Made by a program: the position numbers and the translations under genes. The notes beneath the pieces are model-generated. The model did no database searches. It had not been told where the DNA came from and saw only the letters and a list, made by a program, of their open reading frames with translations. A stretch of DNA of 64,000 nucleotides from CAVXDY01 sp963721335 (lineage in GTDB: Bacteria; Actinomycetota; Thermoleophilia; Miltoncostaeales; Miltoncostaeaceae). Location: assembly GCA_963721335.1 (NCBI GenBank), contig CAVRIV010000001.1, positions 186,001 to 250,000 on the forward strand, written 5' to 3'. This document shows positions 40,163 through 48,738 of this stretch, piece by piece (position 1 is the first letter of the stretch; every line of letters begins with the position of its first letter).

Positions 40163-40618
40163 GTGCCCGATCGCACCCCGAGCCTCCCGGCCCCGGCGGA
40201 CCTGCTGCCGCACCGCCCGCCCTTTCTCCTCGTGGACGAGGTGCTCGATCTCGTCCCGGGGCGCTCGGCCCGCGCGCGCTGGTACGTCGACCCGGACGCC
40301 TATTTCTTCGCCGGGCACTTCCCGGGCAACCCCATCCTGCCGGGCGTGCTGATCGTGGAGGCGCTCGCCCAGACCGGCGCGCTGGCCGCGCTGGCCGAGC
40401 CCGACTCGGAGGGCAAGCTGGCCCTCTTCGCCGGCATCGAGCGGGCCCGCTTCCGCCGCGTGGTGCGCCCCGGCGAGGAGCTCGTGCTCGAGACCCGGCT
40501 CACGCGCCGCCGCGGCCCCCTCGGCGCGGGTGAGGGCGAGGCGAGCGTGGAGGGCACGCTGGCCTGCGAGGCGTCGCTGCGCTTCGCCCTGGTCGACGCC
40601 GCGGACGTGGTGGCGTGA
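40163..40618 (+). CDS. fabZ: 3-hydroxyacyl-ACP dehydratase FabZ
   Basis: Hot-dog fold dehydratase of ~150 residues. LLPHRPPFLLVDEVLDLVPG, GHFPGNPILPGVLIVEALAQ with the catalytic His and Glu, FAGIERARFRRVVRPGEELV and the C-terminal strand are all canonical. GTG 40163; the frame is intact. It is divergent from nfeD (68-base gap, likely the shared promoter region) and overlaps fabD (GTGA). It starts the fatty-acid operon fabZ-fabD-fabG-fabF. The placement of fabZ first is less common than in Firmicutes. Confidence 0.94.
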   Translation: MPDRTPSLPAPADLLPHRPPFLLVDEVLDLVPGRSARARWYVDPDAYFFAGHFPGNPILPGVLIVEALAQTGALAALAEPDSEGKLALFAGIERARFRRVVRPGEELVLETRLTRRRGPLGAGEGEASVEGTLACEASLRFALVDAADVVA

Positions 40619-41528
40619 TCGTCGCCATGTTCCCGGGGCAGGGCGCGCAGGTGGTCGGGATGGGCCGCGCCCTGGCCGAGGGCTACGAGGTCGCCCGCCG
40701 CACCTTCGAGGAGGCGGACGACGTGCTCGGCTACGCCCTCTCGAGGATCTGCTTCGAGGGCCCCGCCGAGCGCCTCATGGAGACCGACGTGTGCCAGCCC
40801 GCCCTGGTGGCGACCTCCGTGGCCGCGTTCCGGGTGGCCTCCGATGCCGGCCTGCGCCCCGGGCTCGTGATGGGGCACTCCCTCGGCGAGTACTCGGCGC
40901 TGGTGGCCGGAGGGGCCCTGGGCCTGGCCGACGGCGGTGCGCCTCGTGGCCGAGCGGGGTGCGGCCATGCTCGAGGCCGGGCGGACCTCGCCGGGTGCGA
41001 TGGCGGCGGTGATCGGGCTCTCGCGACGACGACGCCCGGGCCCTGGCGGAGGAGGCGGGCGACGTCTGGCCGGCCAACTTCAACTGCCCCGGCCAGGTGG
41101 TCGTCTCCGGAACCGTTGCGGGCGTCGACCGGCTCGTCGGCCCTCGCCGAGGGCCGTTCGGTGCGGGTGATGCGGCTCGCGGTCGACGGCGCCTACCACT
41201 CCCCGCTCATGGCGCCCGCGGCCGCGCGGCTGAAGCCGGCGCTGGAGGCGTGGGACCCGGCCCCGCCCGTCCCGCCCTTCCTGTCCACCACGACCGGGGT
41301 CGTCGAGCCACCCGAGCGGCTGCGCGGAGATCCTCCTCGCCCAGGTGACCTCGCCCGTGCTCTTCGGCGATGCGGTCGAGGCGGCCCTCGCCCTCGGGGC
41401 GGAGCGCTTCGTGGAGCTCGGGCCCGGCCGCGTGCTCTCCGGCCTCGTGCGCCGCGTCCGCCGCGACGCGCCGGTGGTCAACGTGGCCGAGCCCGGCGAC
41501 GTCGACGGCCCTCGCGGCGGTCGGCTGA
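40615..41528 (+). CDS. fabD: Malonyl-CoA:ACP transacylase FabD
   Basis: About 300 residues: VAMFPGQGAQVVGMGRALAE, the catalytic Ser in LVMGHSLGEYSALVAGGAL, the active-site Arg in LVAERGAAM, the substrate His in VDGAYHSPLM, and ELGPGRVLSGLVRR. It moves malonyl groups from CoA to ACP. Frame breaks lie near 40935, 41028, 41145, 41328 and 41505. GTG 40615 overlaps fabZ; the stop overlaps the fabG ATG (TGATG). ACP itself is not encoded in this cluster. Confidence 0.92.
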
Positions 41529-42270
41529 TGCCCGTCGCGCTCGTCACCGGCGCCAGCCGCGGCATCGGCGCGGCCTGCGCGCGCGCCCTCGCCGCGGCCG
41601 GCTACGACGTGGGCGTCGGGCTACGCGTCCGACGCGGCCGGCGCGGCGGCCACCGCGGCGGCGGTCGAGGAGGCCGGGCGCGCGCGATGGTCCACGCGCG
41701 CCGACGTCGCCGACGAGGGCGCCGGCGGGCGGCGATGGTGGAGGCCGTCGAGGAGGCCCTCGGGCCCGCTCGACGCCGCTGGTGCTGAACGCCGGCATCA
41801 CCCGCGACGGGCTCGCGGTGCGGATGGGCGCCGACGACTGGTCGGCCGTCATCGACACCAACCTGTCGGGCGCCTTCTACACCGCCCGGCCCGCCCTGCG
41901 CGGCATGCTGCGCCGCCGCTCGGGCAGCATCGTGGCCGTGTCGTCCATCGTGGGGCTGATCGGCAACGCGGGCCAGGCCAACTACGCCGCCTCCAAGGCC
42001 GGGATGATCGGGCCTGGTGCGCGCGCTGGCGCGCGAGGCCGGCGGCCGCGGCGTGCGCGTCAACGCCGTCGCGCCCGGGTACATCGCGACCGACATGACC
42101 GTCGGCGCTCTCCGACGAGCAGCGCGACGGCCCTGCTCGCGTCCACCCCCCTCGGCCGCCTCGGCGAGCCCGAGGACGTGGCCGCGGCCGTCGCATTCCT
42201 GTGCTCGCCGGAGGCCTCCTTCATCACCGGCGCGGTGCTCTCGGTCGACGGCGGGCTGGCGATGTCGTGA
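41528..42270 (+). CDS. fabG: 3-oxoacyl-ACP reductase FabG
   Basis: Short-chain dehydrogenase of ~245 residues: ALVTGASRGIGAACARALAA (NADPH), LVLNAGITRDGLAVRM, IDTNLSGAFY, then the Ser-Tyr-Lys triad in IVAVSSIVGLIGNAGQANYAASKAG and the lid VNAVAPGYIATDM, with GAVLSVDGGLAMS at the end. NAGITRD is the FabG-specific version of the motif. About nine frame breaks (near 41625, 41680, 41700, 41730, 41765, 41780, 42015, 42105, 42125). The end overlaps fabF GTG by four bases. Confidence 0.92.
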
Positions 42271-43543
42271 GGCGACCGGCGGCGGCGAGTCGTCGTGACC
42301 GGGCTCGGCCTGGTCACCTCGCTCGGCATCGGCCGGCGAGGAGAACTGGGCCGCGGCCGTGGCCGGGCGCAGCGGAGCCCGGACCGATCTCCCTCTACGA
42401 GCCGCTCGACACCGCGACCACGATCGCGTGCGAGGTCGACGGGCTTCGACCCCACCGACTTCATCGACCACCGCGTCGCGCGGCGGATGGACCGCTTCGC
42501 CCAGCTCGCGGTGACGGCCGGCGCGCCTCGCCCTCGAGGACGCCGGGCTGACGGTCACCGACGGGCTGCGGCCGCGGACCGGGGCGCTGGTCGGGCAGCG
42601 GCATCGGCGGGCTCGAGACCTTCGTCGCCCAGACGGTCGTCGCCGAGCAGCGCGGCGCCGACCGCGTCTCGCCGCTCTTCATCCCGATGGTGATCGCCAA
42701 CATGGCGGCGGCCCAGGTCTCGATGGAGCTCGGGCCTGAAGGGCCCGCTGTCCTGCGTCTCCACGGCGTGCGCGTCCGGGCAACCACGCGCTCGGCGACG
42801 CGACCGAGATCATCCGCGCGCGGGCGGGCCGACGTCATGCTGGCCGGCGGCGCCGAGGCCAGCATCACCCGCATCGGGCGTCGCCGCCTTCAACGCGATG
42901 CGGGCGCTCTCGACGCGCAACGACGACCCGGCGGCGGCCAGCCGTCCGTTCGACATCGCCCGCGACGGCTTCGTGATGGGCGAGGCCGGCGCCATCCTCG
43001 TGCTGGAGAGCCTCGAGCACGCCGAGCGGGCGCGGGGCCGAGCCCTACTGCGAGGTGCTGGGCTACGGCCTCACCGGCGACGCCCACCACCTCACCGAGC
43101 CCGACCCCACCGGCGACGGCGCCCGCGGCCGCGATCACGATGGCGCTCGACGGACGCCGGCGATCGCCCCCGAGCGAGGTCGACTACGTCAACGCGCACG
43201 CCACCTCGACGCCGGTCGGGCGACCCCAGCGAGGTGCGCGCCCTGCGCCGGGCGCTCGGCGACGAGGTCGCCGCCCGCACCCTGGTCTCGTCGACCAAGT
43301 CGATGCACGGCCACTGCCTGGGCGCGGCCGGCGGCGTCGAGGGCGCGCTCACCGCGCTCACGATCCGCGAGGGGGTCGTGCCGCCCACGATCAACCTCGA
43401 CGACCTCGACCCGGGCTGCGTGGGCGTCGACCACGTCGCCAACGAGGCGCGCGACGGCCGACGTCCGCGTGGCCATCTCGACCGCGTTCGGCTTCGGCGG
43501 CCACAACGCGATCCTGGTGCTGGGCCGCCTGGAGGACCGGTAG
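42267..43543 (+). CDS. fabF: 3-oxoacyl-ACP synthase II FabF
   Basis: The chain-elongating condensing enzyme, ~415 residues. VTGLGLVTSLGIG, DHRVARRMDRFAQLAVTAAR, ALVGSGIGGLETF, the catalytic Cys region VSTACASGNHALGDA, VNAHATSTPVGDPSE (first His), STKSMHGHCLGAAGGVE (Lys and second His) and STAFGFGGHNAILVL are all present. Start GTG 42267 overlaps fabG. About ten frame breaks (near 42340, 42380, 42445, 42530, 42590, 42735, 42775, 42830, 42880, 43040, 43155, 43220, 43460). No acpP or fabH lies next to it. Confidence 0.92.
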
Positions 43544-43557
43544 ACGCCGCCGGCCGG

Positions 43558-44106
43558 TTGCCGCGGCCTGCGGGCGACGCTCAACCGCGCGAGCACCCGC
43601 ATCTACGGACCGCGCCGCGGCCTGGAGGGCCTGTCGTGGGTCGCACGGGGAGCGCATCGCCATCGGCAGCGTCCCGGTGGGCGACGCCGTGCGGCGGCTG
43701 CCCGAGGCCGGCGTCACGCACGTCGTGAACTGCCGGGCCCAGCTCCAGACGCGCATCTCCCAGGACCTCTGGGCCGAGCGCGAGGTGTTCGGCGCCGATC
43801 ACGTCGTGCGCGGCCCCGATGTGGGACCACGGCCGCGCGCAGCCCCCGGCGCCTCTGGGCGCCGGCGGCCCGCGCGGCGGCCGGCTGGCTCGCCGACGAC
43901 CCCACCGCGGGGGTGCTCATCCACTGCCAGCAGGGGCGCCGGCGGTCGGCGATGGTCGCCTACGCGGTGCTCCGGCTGCGCGGTCACGATCCGGACGACG
44001 CGCGGCCGATCTGGTGCTCGCGAGCCGCGCTCCCGCCCGGCTGGTGCCGGCCTACCGGGCGAGCGTCGAGGATTGGCTCGCCCACCTCGACGACCCCCTG
44101 CCATAA
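43558..44106 (+). CDS. Dual-specificity/tyrosine phosphatase-like protein
   Basis: About 175 residues with the cysteine phosphatase P-loop HCQQGRRRSAM (Cys-x5-Arg plus Ser) near the C-terminal third and an upstream Asp-containing loop (MWDHGRAQPP) that could supply the general acid. The N-terminus resembles dual-specificity phosphatases: RIAIGSVPVGDAVRRLPEAG, then VTHVVNCRAQ. The start is unclear (no ATG; TTG 43558 is in another frame), and frame breaks lie near 43640, 43820, 43855 and 44000. It lies between fabF and accD, an unusual place for a phosphatase; it may be a passenger or a regulator of lipid synthesis. Confidence 0.7.
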
Positions 44107-44109
44107 TCC

Positions 44110-45038
44110 GTGAGCGTGTCCAAGCGCCCGATCACCGTGTCGGTCGACCGCTGCGCCGTCGCCGGCCTGCCGACCAGCCCGCCCCCCGCCGTCTTCCCGC
44201 CGACGAGCGCTCCTGCCCGCGCTGCCAGAGCCACTACCGGGCCGAGGAGATGCGGCGCAACCTGCGCGTCTGCCCGACCTGCGGCCACCACTTCGCCGGT
44301 CTCGGCGCGCGAGCGCATCGACCAGCTCGCCGAGGGGGCGCCCTGGCAGGAGCTGTGGCCGGAGCTGCGCGCCGGCGACCCGCTCCAGTTCGTCGACCTC
44401 CAGCCCTACCCCGACCGGGTCGAGCGGGCCGAGGCCAGGGGGCACAACGAGGCGCTCGATCGTGCGCCGAGATCGCCGATCCGCGGGCAGCCGGCTGCGT
44501 GGCGGCGGTCATGGACTTCTCGCTTCCTCGGCGGGAGCATGGGCTCGGTGGTCGGCGAGAAGCTGGCCCGCGCCTGCGAGCGCTGCGTGGAGCGCGGGCT
44601 GCCGCTGGTCGTGGTCACCGCCTCGGGCGGAGCCCGCATGCAGGAGGGCGTGCTCGCCCTGATGCAGATGGCGAAGACCGTCGTCGCGTTCGAGCTGATG
44701 AACGACGCCGAGCTGCCGGTGATCGTGGTGCTGGCGCACCCCACCACCGGCGGCGTGTGGGCCTCGTTCGCCTCGCTGGGCGACGTGACCTACGCCGAGC
44801 CGGGCGCGCTGATCGCGTTCTCCGGCCCGCGCGTGATCGAGCAGACGACGCGCGAGAAGCTGTCGGACGACTTCGGGCGCGCCGAGACCCAGCTCGCCAA
44901 CGGACAGGTGGACGCGGTGGTCGACCGGCGCGAGCTGACGAGCCGCATCGGCGGGTGCTGGCGATCCTCCACCGCCCGATCGGGGCTCGACCCGCCGCCG
45001 GCGGTCACCTGGGCCGCAGGACGCCGTCGACCGCGTGA
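44110..45038 (+). CDS. accD: Acetyl-CoA carboxylase carboxyltransferase beta subunit
   Basis: The zinc-ribbon subunit: CPRCQSHYRAEEMRRNLRVC then PTCGHHFAVS supplies the Cys4 zinc finger, followed by RIDQLAEGA, FSFLGGSMGSVVGEKLARA, VVTASGGARMQEGVLALMQM (oxyanion and biotin-binding region), LAHPTTGGVWASFASLGDV and AFSGPRVIEQTTREKL. Frame breaks lie near 44205, 44300, 44455, 44520, 44955 and 44990. Read literally it ends at TGA 45036-45038. With further corrections the frame continues through DAVDRVTDVAKGI and KVRKPGEDEEEE into accA, so a fused accDA is possible. Confidence 0.9.
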
Positions 45039-45125
45039 CCGACGTCGCCAAGGGCATCGGCCGACCAGTCGCGCCGGCTGGTCGCGAAGGTGCGGAAGCC
45101 GGGCGAGGACGAGGAGGAGGAGCGC

Positions 45126-46073
45126 ATGAGCGTGGCCGCGCGGCGCGGCGGGCGCTTCGTGCGCCGGCTGGCGCACCGTCTGACCGGGACGCCCGAGACG
45201 AGCTCGGCGATCTGGGACACGATCCAGCTCGCGCGCCATCAGGACCGGCCCTACCCGCTCGACTACATCGCGCGCCTGTGGCCCGAGTTCGAGGAGCTGC
45301 ACGGGGACCGCCTCTACGGCGACGACCCCGCCATCGTCGCGGGCATCGGCCGCGGCGCGGACGGGCCGGTCGCCATCATCGGCCACCAGAAGGGCCGCGA
45401 CACGGCCGAGCGCACCTATCGCAACTTCGGCATGCCCGGCCCCGAGGGCTATCGCAAGGCCATGCGGGTGATGGCGATCGCCGACAAGCTCGACATGCCG
45501 GTGATCACGCTCATCGACACCCCCGGCGCCTTCCCCGGCGCGGGCGCGGAGGAGCGCGGCCAGGGCGGGGCGATCGCGCGCAGCATGCAGGCCATGCTGC
45601 GGCTGCGGGTGCCGGTGATCGCGGTCGTCATCGGCGAGGGCTCGTCGGGCGGCGCGCTGGCGCTGGGGATCGCGGACCGGGTGATCATGCTGGAGAACTC
45701 CACCTACTCGGTCATCTCGCCGGAGGGCGGCGCCGCCATCCTCTGGCGCGACGCCGGCAAGTCGCGGCAGGCCGCCGCGGCGTTCCAGCCCACCGCGGCC
45801 AACTGCTACCGCTGGGGCATCGCCGACGCGGTGGTCCCGGAGCCCCCGGGGGCGCCCACCGCGATCACGACGAGGCGGCCCGGCTCCTGGCGGGCCTACC
45901 TGGCCCGGGCGCTGCGTGACCTGCGCGCCATGCCGCCGGCGGAGCGCCGGCGCCTGCGCCGCGACCGCTACCGGCGGATCGGCGCCTTCCGCGAGGTGGC
46001 GGTGGGCGATCCCGCGGCGATGGCCGCCGGGCGGTCCGAGGGCTCCTCCAACGGCGGGGTTCCGTCGGCGTAG
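45126..46073 (+). CDS. accA: Acetyl-CoA carboxylase carboxyltransferase alpha subunit
   Basis: ATG 45126 follows a strong GAGGAGGAG sequence. IWDTIQLARHQDRPYPLDYI, GDPAIVAGIGRGADG-like text, IIGHQKGRDTAERTYRNFGM, VITLIDTPGAFPGAGAEERG, AVVIGEGSSGGALALGIADR and MLENSTYSVISPEGGAAILW are diagnostic of AccA. The frame is intact over the whole gene. The product pairs with AccD to transfer the carboxyl group from biotin to acetyl-CoA. Biotin carboxylase and carrier genes are not in this window. Its 3' end overlaps a small gene on the opposite strand by ~105 bases. Confidence 0.94.
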   Translation: MSVAARRGGRFVRRLAHRLTGTPETSSAIWDTIQLARHQDRPYPLDYIARLWPEFEELHGDRLYGDDPAIVAGIGRGADGPVAIIGHQKGRDTAERTYRNFGMPGPEGYRKAMRVMAIADKLDMPVITLIDTPGAFPGAGAEERGQGGAIARSMQAMLRLRVPVIAVVIGEGSSGGALALGIADRVIMLENSTYSVISPEGGAAILWRDAGKSRQAAAAFQPTAANCYRWGIADAVVPEPPGAPTAITTRRPGSWRAYLARALRDLRAMPPAERRRLRRDRYRRIGAFREVAVGDPAAMAAGRSEGSSNGGVPSA

Positions 46074-46306
46074 TCGCCGGGCGCGGCGGTCGTGTCGGGG
46101 AGCGAGTGCGACAGGCGCAGGGCGGCGCCCAGCAGCTCGCGATTGGTCTGGGGCTGCTCCGCCGGGACGCCCACCTTGGCGGCGAGCTCGCGATGCCATC
46201 GCCGGACCTCGGTGCTGGGCCGCCGATCGGGATCGACGCGCACCATGTCGAGTACGAGGGCGATGAAGCCCCGAAGCGCTGCCCGTGGTTTGGGGCCGTG
46301 AGTCAT
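45968..46306 (-). CDS. Small hypothetical protein
   Basis: 112 residues from ATG 46306: THGPKPRAALRGFIALVLD, MVRVDPDRRPSTEVRRWHR, ELAAKVGVPAEQPQTNRELL, then a polar tail. No family recognised, no signal peptide, no transmembrane helix. Codon use (AAA, CCA, GCA, CTT, GTA, CAT) is less GC-biased than the neighbours, which argues that the 46080-46306 part is genuinely coding or recently acquired. The last third runs antisense inside the 3' end of accA and is less convincing; a start without that overlap is not possible because the stop is internal to accA. Two predicted helices suggest a small DNA- or protein-binding unit. Confidence 0.45.
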   Translation of the reverse strand: MTHGPKPRAALRGFIALVLDMVRVDPDRRPSTEVRRWHRELAAKVGVPAEQPQTNRELLGAALRLSHSLPDTTAAPGDYADGTPPLEEPSDRPAAIAAGSPTATSRKAPIRR

Positions 46307-46388
46307 CGCGAGCCTCCGTGCTCGGCGGTGTGACGGACGTCGTGTTCCGCTGGTCCTGATGTCGGCGCGAGGTGCCGGAACTTGAGGG

Positions 46389-47342
46389 TCAGGGGACCCG
46401 CCGCGCCTCGTCCCGGGGGTCGAGGATCCGCAGGACGGGGCCGGGCCCGACCTCCAGCAGCTCGTGGCGCCCGAGGACCTCCCCGTCCGCCTGCACCCAC
46501 GCCGGGCTCTCCGCCCGGACGGCGAGCGTCCGCGCGCACGGGCCCGCCCACCAGCGGCTCGCGTCCCACCGGCAGCGGCCGGCCGAGGGCGGCGAGCGCC
46601 GCGAGGCGCGCCAGCTCGTGCGGCCGGGCGCGCGTGATCCCCAGCCATGCCAGGGTTCCGTCGAACGAGGCTCCGGGGACGAGATCCAGGGGCCGGGGAC
46701 CCGAGTAGGTGTAGGGCGAGCCGCAGGCCACCAGGGCGGCCAGCGCATCGACCTGCGGTCCGTCGTCGGCCCATGCCGCCAGCCGCGGCGCGCGGCGGCG
46801 TGCCCGTGGTGACCACGGCCGCCGCCAGGGCGAAGCCCAGCCACCGCAGGCGCCGCTTGAGGCCCGGGCGCGACTCGATCCACTCGACCGTCGCGGCGTC
46901 GAGGCCCATCCCGGCGTTGATCACGAACACCCGGTCGCGACCGTCCGCCCGCAGGCGCCCGAGCCGGGCCTCGCGCTCCGCCCCGGCCGCGAGCGCGCGC
47001 CGTCAGGGCGGCGAGCGCGCGGTGCGGGTCGTTGGGCCAGCCGATCGCGCGGGCGAAGACGTTGGCGTTCCCGCCGGGCAGGGGCGCCATCGCGACGGGC
47101 CCGCCCGCCAGCGCCCCGGCCACCTCGGCCGCCGTGCCGTCACCTCCCAGCGTCACCACGACGCGGGCGCCCTCGGCGACGGCCTGCGCCGCGAGGCGCC
47201 CGGCGTCGCCCCGGCGCCGGGTCACGAGGGTCCACGCGAGGCCGTGGCCCGCGAGCGCCCGGACCGTCTCGGCGCGCAGATGGCTGCTCGTGCTCACGGC
47301 CACCGGGTTCACCACCAGCGCCACCGGGCCCAGGGGCGGTCA
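46389..47342 (-). CDS. Diacylglycerol/lipid kinase family protein (YegS/DgkB type)
   Basis: About 310 residues. ALVVNPVAVST starts the nucleotide-binding domain; VVVTLGGDGTAAEVAGAL is the GGDGT motif and MAPLPGGNANVFARAIG the second conserved block (PxGxxN). FVINAGMGLDAATVEWIESR is the central strand of the lipid-binding domain. It phosphorylates diacylglycerol or another lipid at the membrane. ATG 47342 overlaps the hydrolase stop and is used after removing one base near 47325. Frame breaks lie near 47000, 46945, 46800, 46700 and 46540. Confidence 0.82.
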
Positions 47343-48051
47343 TTCGGCCTCGGCGAGGGTCAGCTCGAGGCGGGACAGGTAGGCGGCGAGGAGCAGGTCC
47401 ACGGTTCCCGGGGCGTCCGACATCGGCGCGTGGCGCGCGCCCGGTATCACCACCATCTGCGCCATCGGCAGCTCGTGCGCGAGCTCCTCGCCGAGCCACA
47501 CCGGTACCAGGTGATCCTCGGCCCCGTGCACCAGGAGCACCGGCACCGCGCAGCGCTCCGAGCCGGCCGCGGAGGTCCACCGAGCGGCACGCCGCGTAGT
47601 CGGCCGCCATCCCGGCCGGCCCGCAGGCGTCGATCGCCTCGCGCGCCCGCCGGGCGGCCGGGGAGGCGGTGTCCGTGATCGAGCCCTCCACCAGCCGCTC
47701 CCGCTCGGCGTCGAAGTCGGCGCCCAGGCGCTCCAGCGCGCTGTCGGGCACCGGCAGGCGGGCCCCGGCGCTCAGCACCACGAGGCCGTCGACCAGGTCC
47801 GGGCGCGCGAGGGCCGTCGCCAGCGCCACCGCGCCGCCCAGCGAGTGGCCCACCAGGGCCCGCGGGCCGTCGATGCGCTCGAGGGTCTCGGCGATGCCGC
47901 CGACGAGGGCGTCGAGGTGGTCGAGGGCCGCGCCGTCGGGGTGGCCGGGCAGATCGAGCGCGACCGAGCCGGGGAAACGGGGGCTCTGCAGGGCCCAGCC
48001 GCGATGGTCGCCACCGGAGCCGTGGATGAGGATCGCGCGCGGAACGGCCAC
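47340..48051 (-). CDS. Alpha/beta hydrolase
   Basis: About 235 residues with the standard elements: ILIHGSGGDHRGWALQ (oxyanion), nucleophile elbow LVGHSLGGAVALA with the catalytic Ser, acid in VHGAEDHLVPVWLG and the final His in VVIPGARHAPM. The frame is intact except one break near 47568. GTG 48051 follows directly after the first strand of the fold. The family covers esterases, lipases and C-C hydrolases; a narrower function cannot be read. It overlaps the lipid kinase by ATGA and is divergent from the HAD phosphatase by 24 bases. Confidence 0.85.
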
Positions 48052-48075
48052 GGTCGCTGATGGTAGCCTCAGCCG

Positions 48076-48738
48076 GTGGAGAACCTTCTCATCGCCTGCG
48101 ATTTCGACGGCACGATCACCGAGCGGGACACGCTCCACCTGATCGTCGAGCGGTTCGGCGAGCGCGGCCTCTGGGACGCCATCGAGCCCCGGCTGCGGGC
48201 CGGCGAGCTGACCGTGCGAGGAGGCCATGCAGCAGCAGTTCGACTCGGTGCGCGCCACCCCGGACGAGGTGGCCCGGATGGTCCTGGCCGAGGCCGGCCT
48301 GCGGGCCGGGTTCCGCGAGCTGGTGGACTGGGCCGCGGCGCGGGGCCACCGGCTGGTCGTGCTCTCGTCGGGCTTCCGCACGGTGATCGACCCGCTGCTG
48401 GCGCACTGGGGCTTCGCCGACCTGGACGTGGCGAGCAACGAGGCCCGCTTCTCCCCGCGGGGCTGCACCCTGCTGTGGGCCGACCGGGGCGGGCCCTGCG
48501 AGCTGTGCGGGCGGCCCTGCAAGCGCCACGAGCTGCGGGCCCGCGCCGCGGTCCGCGCGGGTGGTCTACGTCGGCGACGGCATCTCGGACCGGTGCGTCG
48601 CCGGGATGGCCGACCTCGTCTTCGCCCGCGCCGACCTCGCGCGCTTCCTGACGGCCGACGGCGTGGCCTTCGTGCCCTTCGAGGACTTCGTCGACGTGCG
48701 CGAGCGGCTCGAGGCTCCCTCCGACCCTGGCCGCCTGA
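48076..48738 (+). CDS. HAD-superfamily phosphatase (MtnX/SerB-like)
   Basis: About 220 residues, subfamily IB. Motif I is LIACDFDGTITERDTLHLIV (nucleophile and acid Asp), motif II lies in VLSSGFRTVIDPLL, and motif III/IV in VVYVGDGISDRCVAG. The insert GPCELCGRPCKRHEL with three Cys recalls the Cys-rich loop of MtnX, the methionine-salvage phosphatase; a phosphoserine phosphatase-like role is also possible. Frame breaks lie near 48220, 48560 and 48725; after the last, the stop TGA 48736-48738 overlaps the ileS ATG. No other methionine-salvage gene is nearby. Confidence 0.78.

Noticed and set aside
42687..45038. A 783-residue open frame across fabF, the phosphatase and accD
   Set aside because: It is a composite of pieces of three genes in one frame; motif order in the other frames shows the real boundaries.
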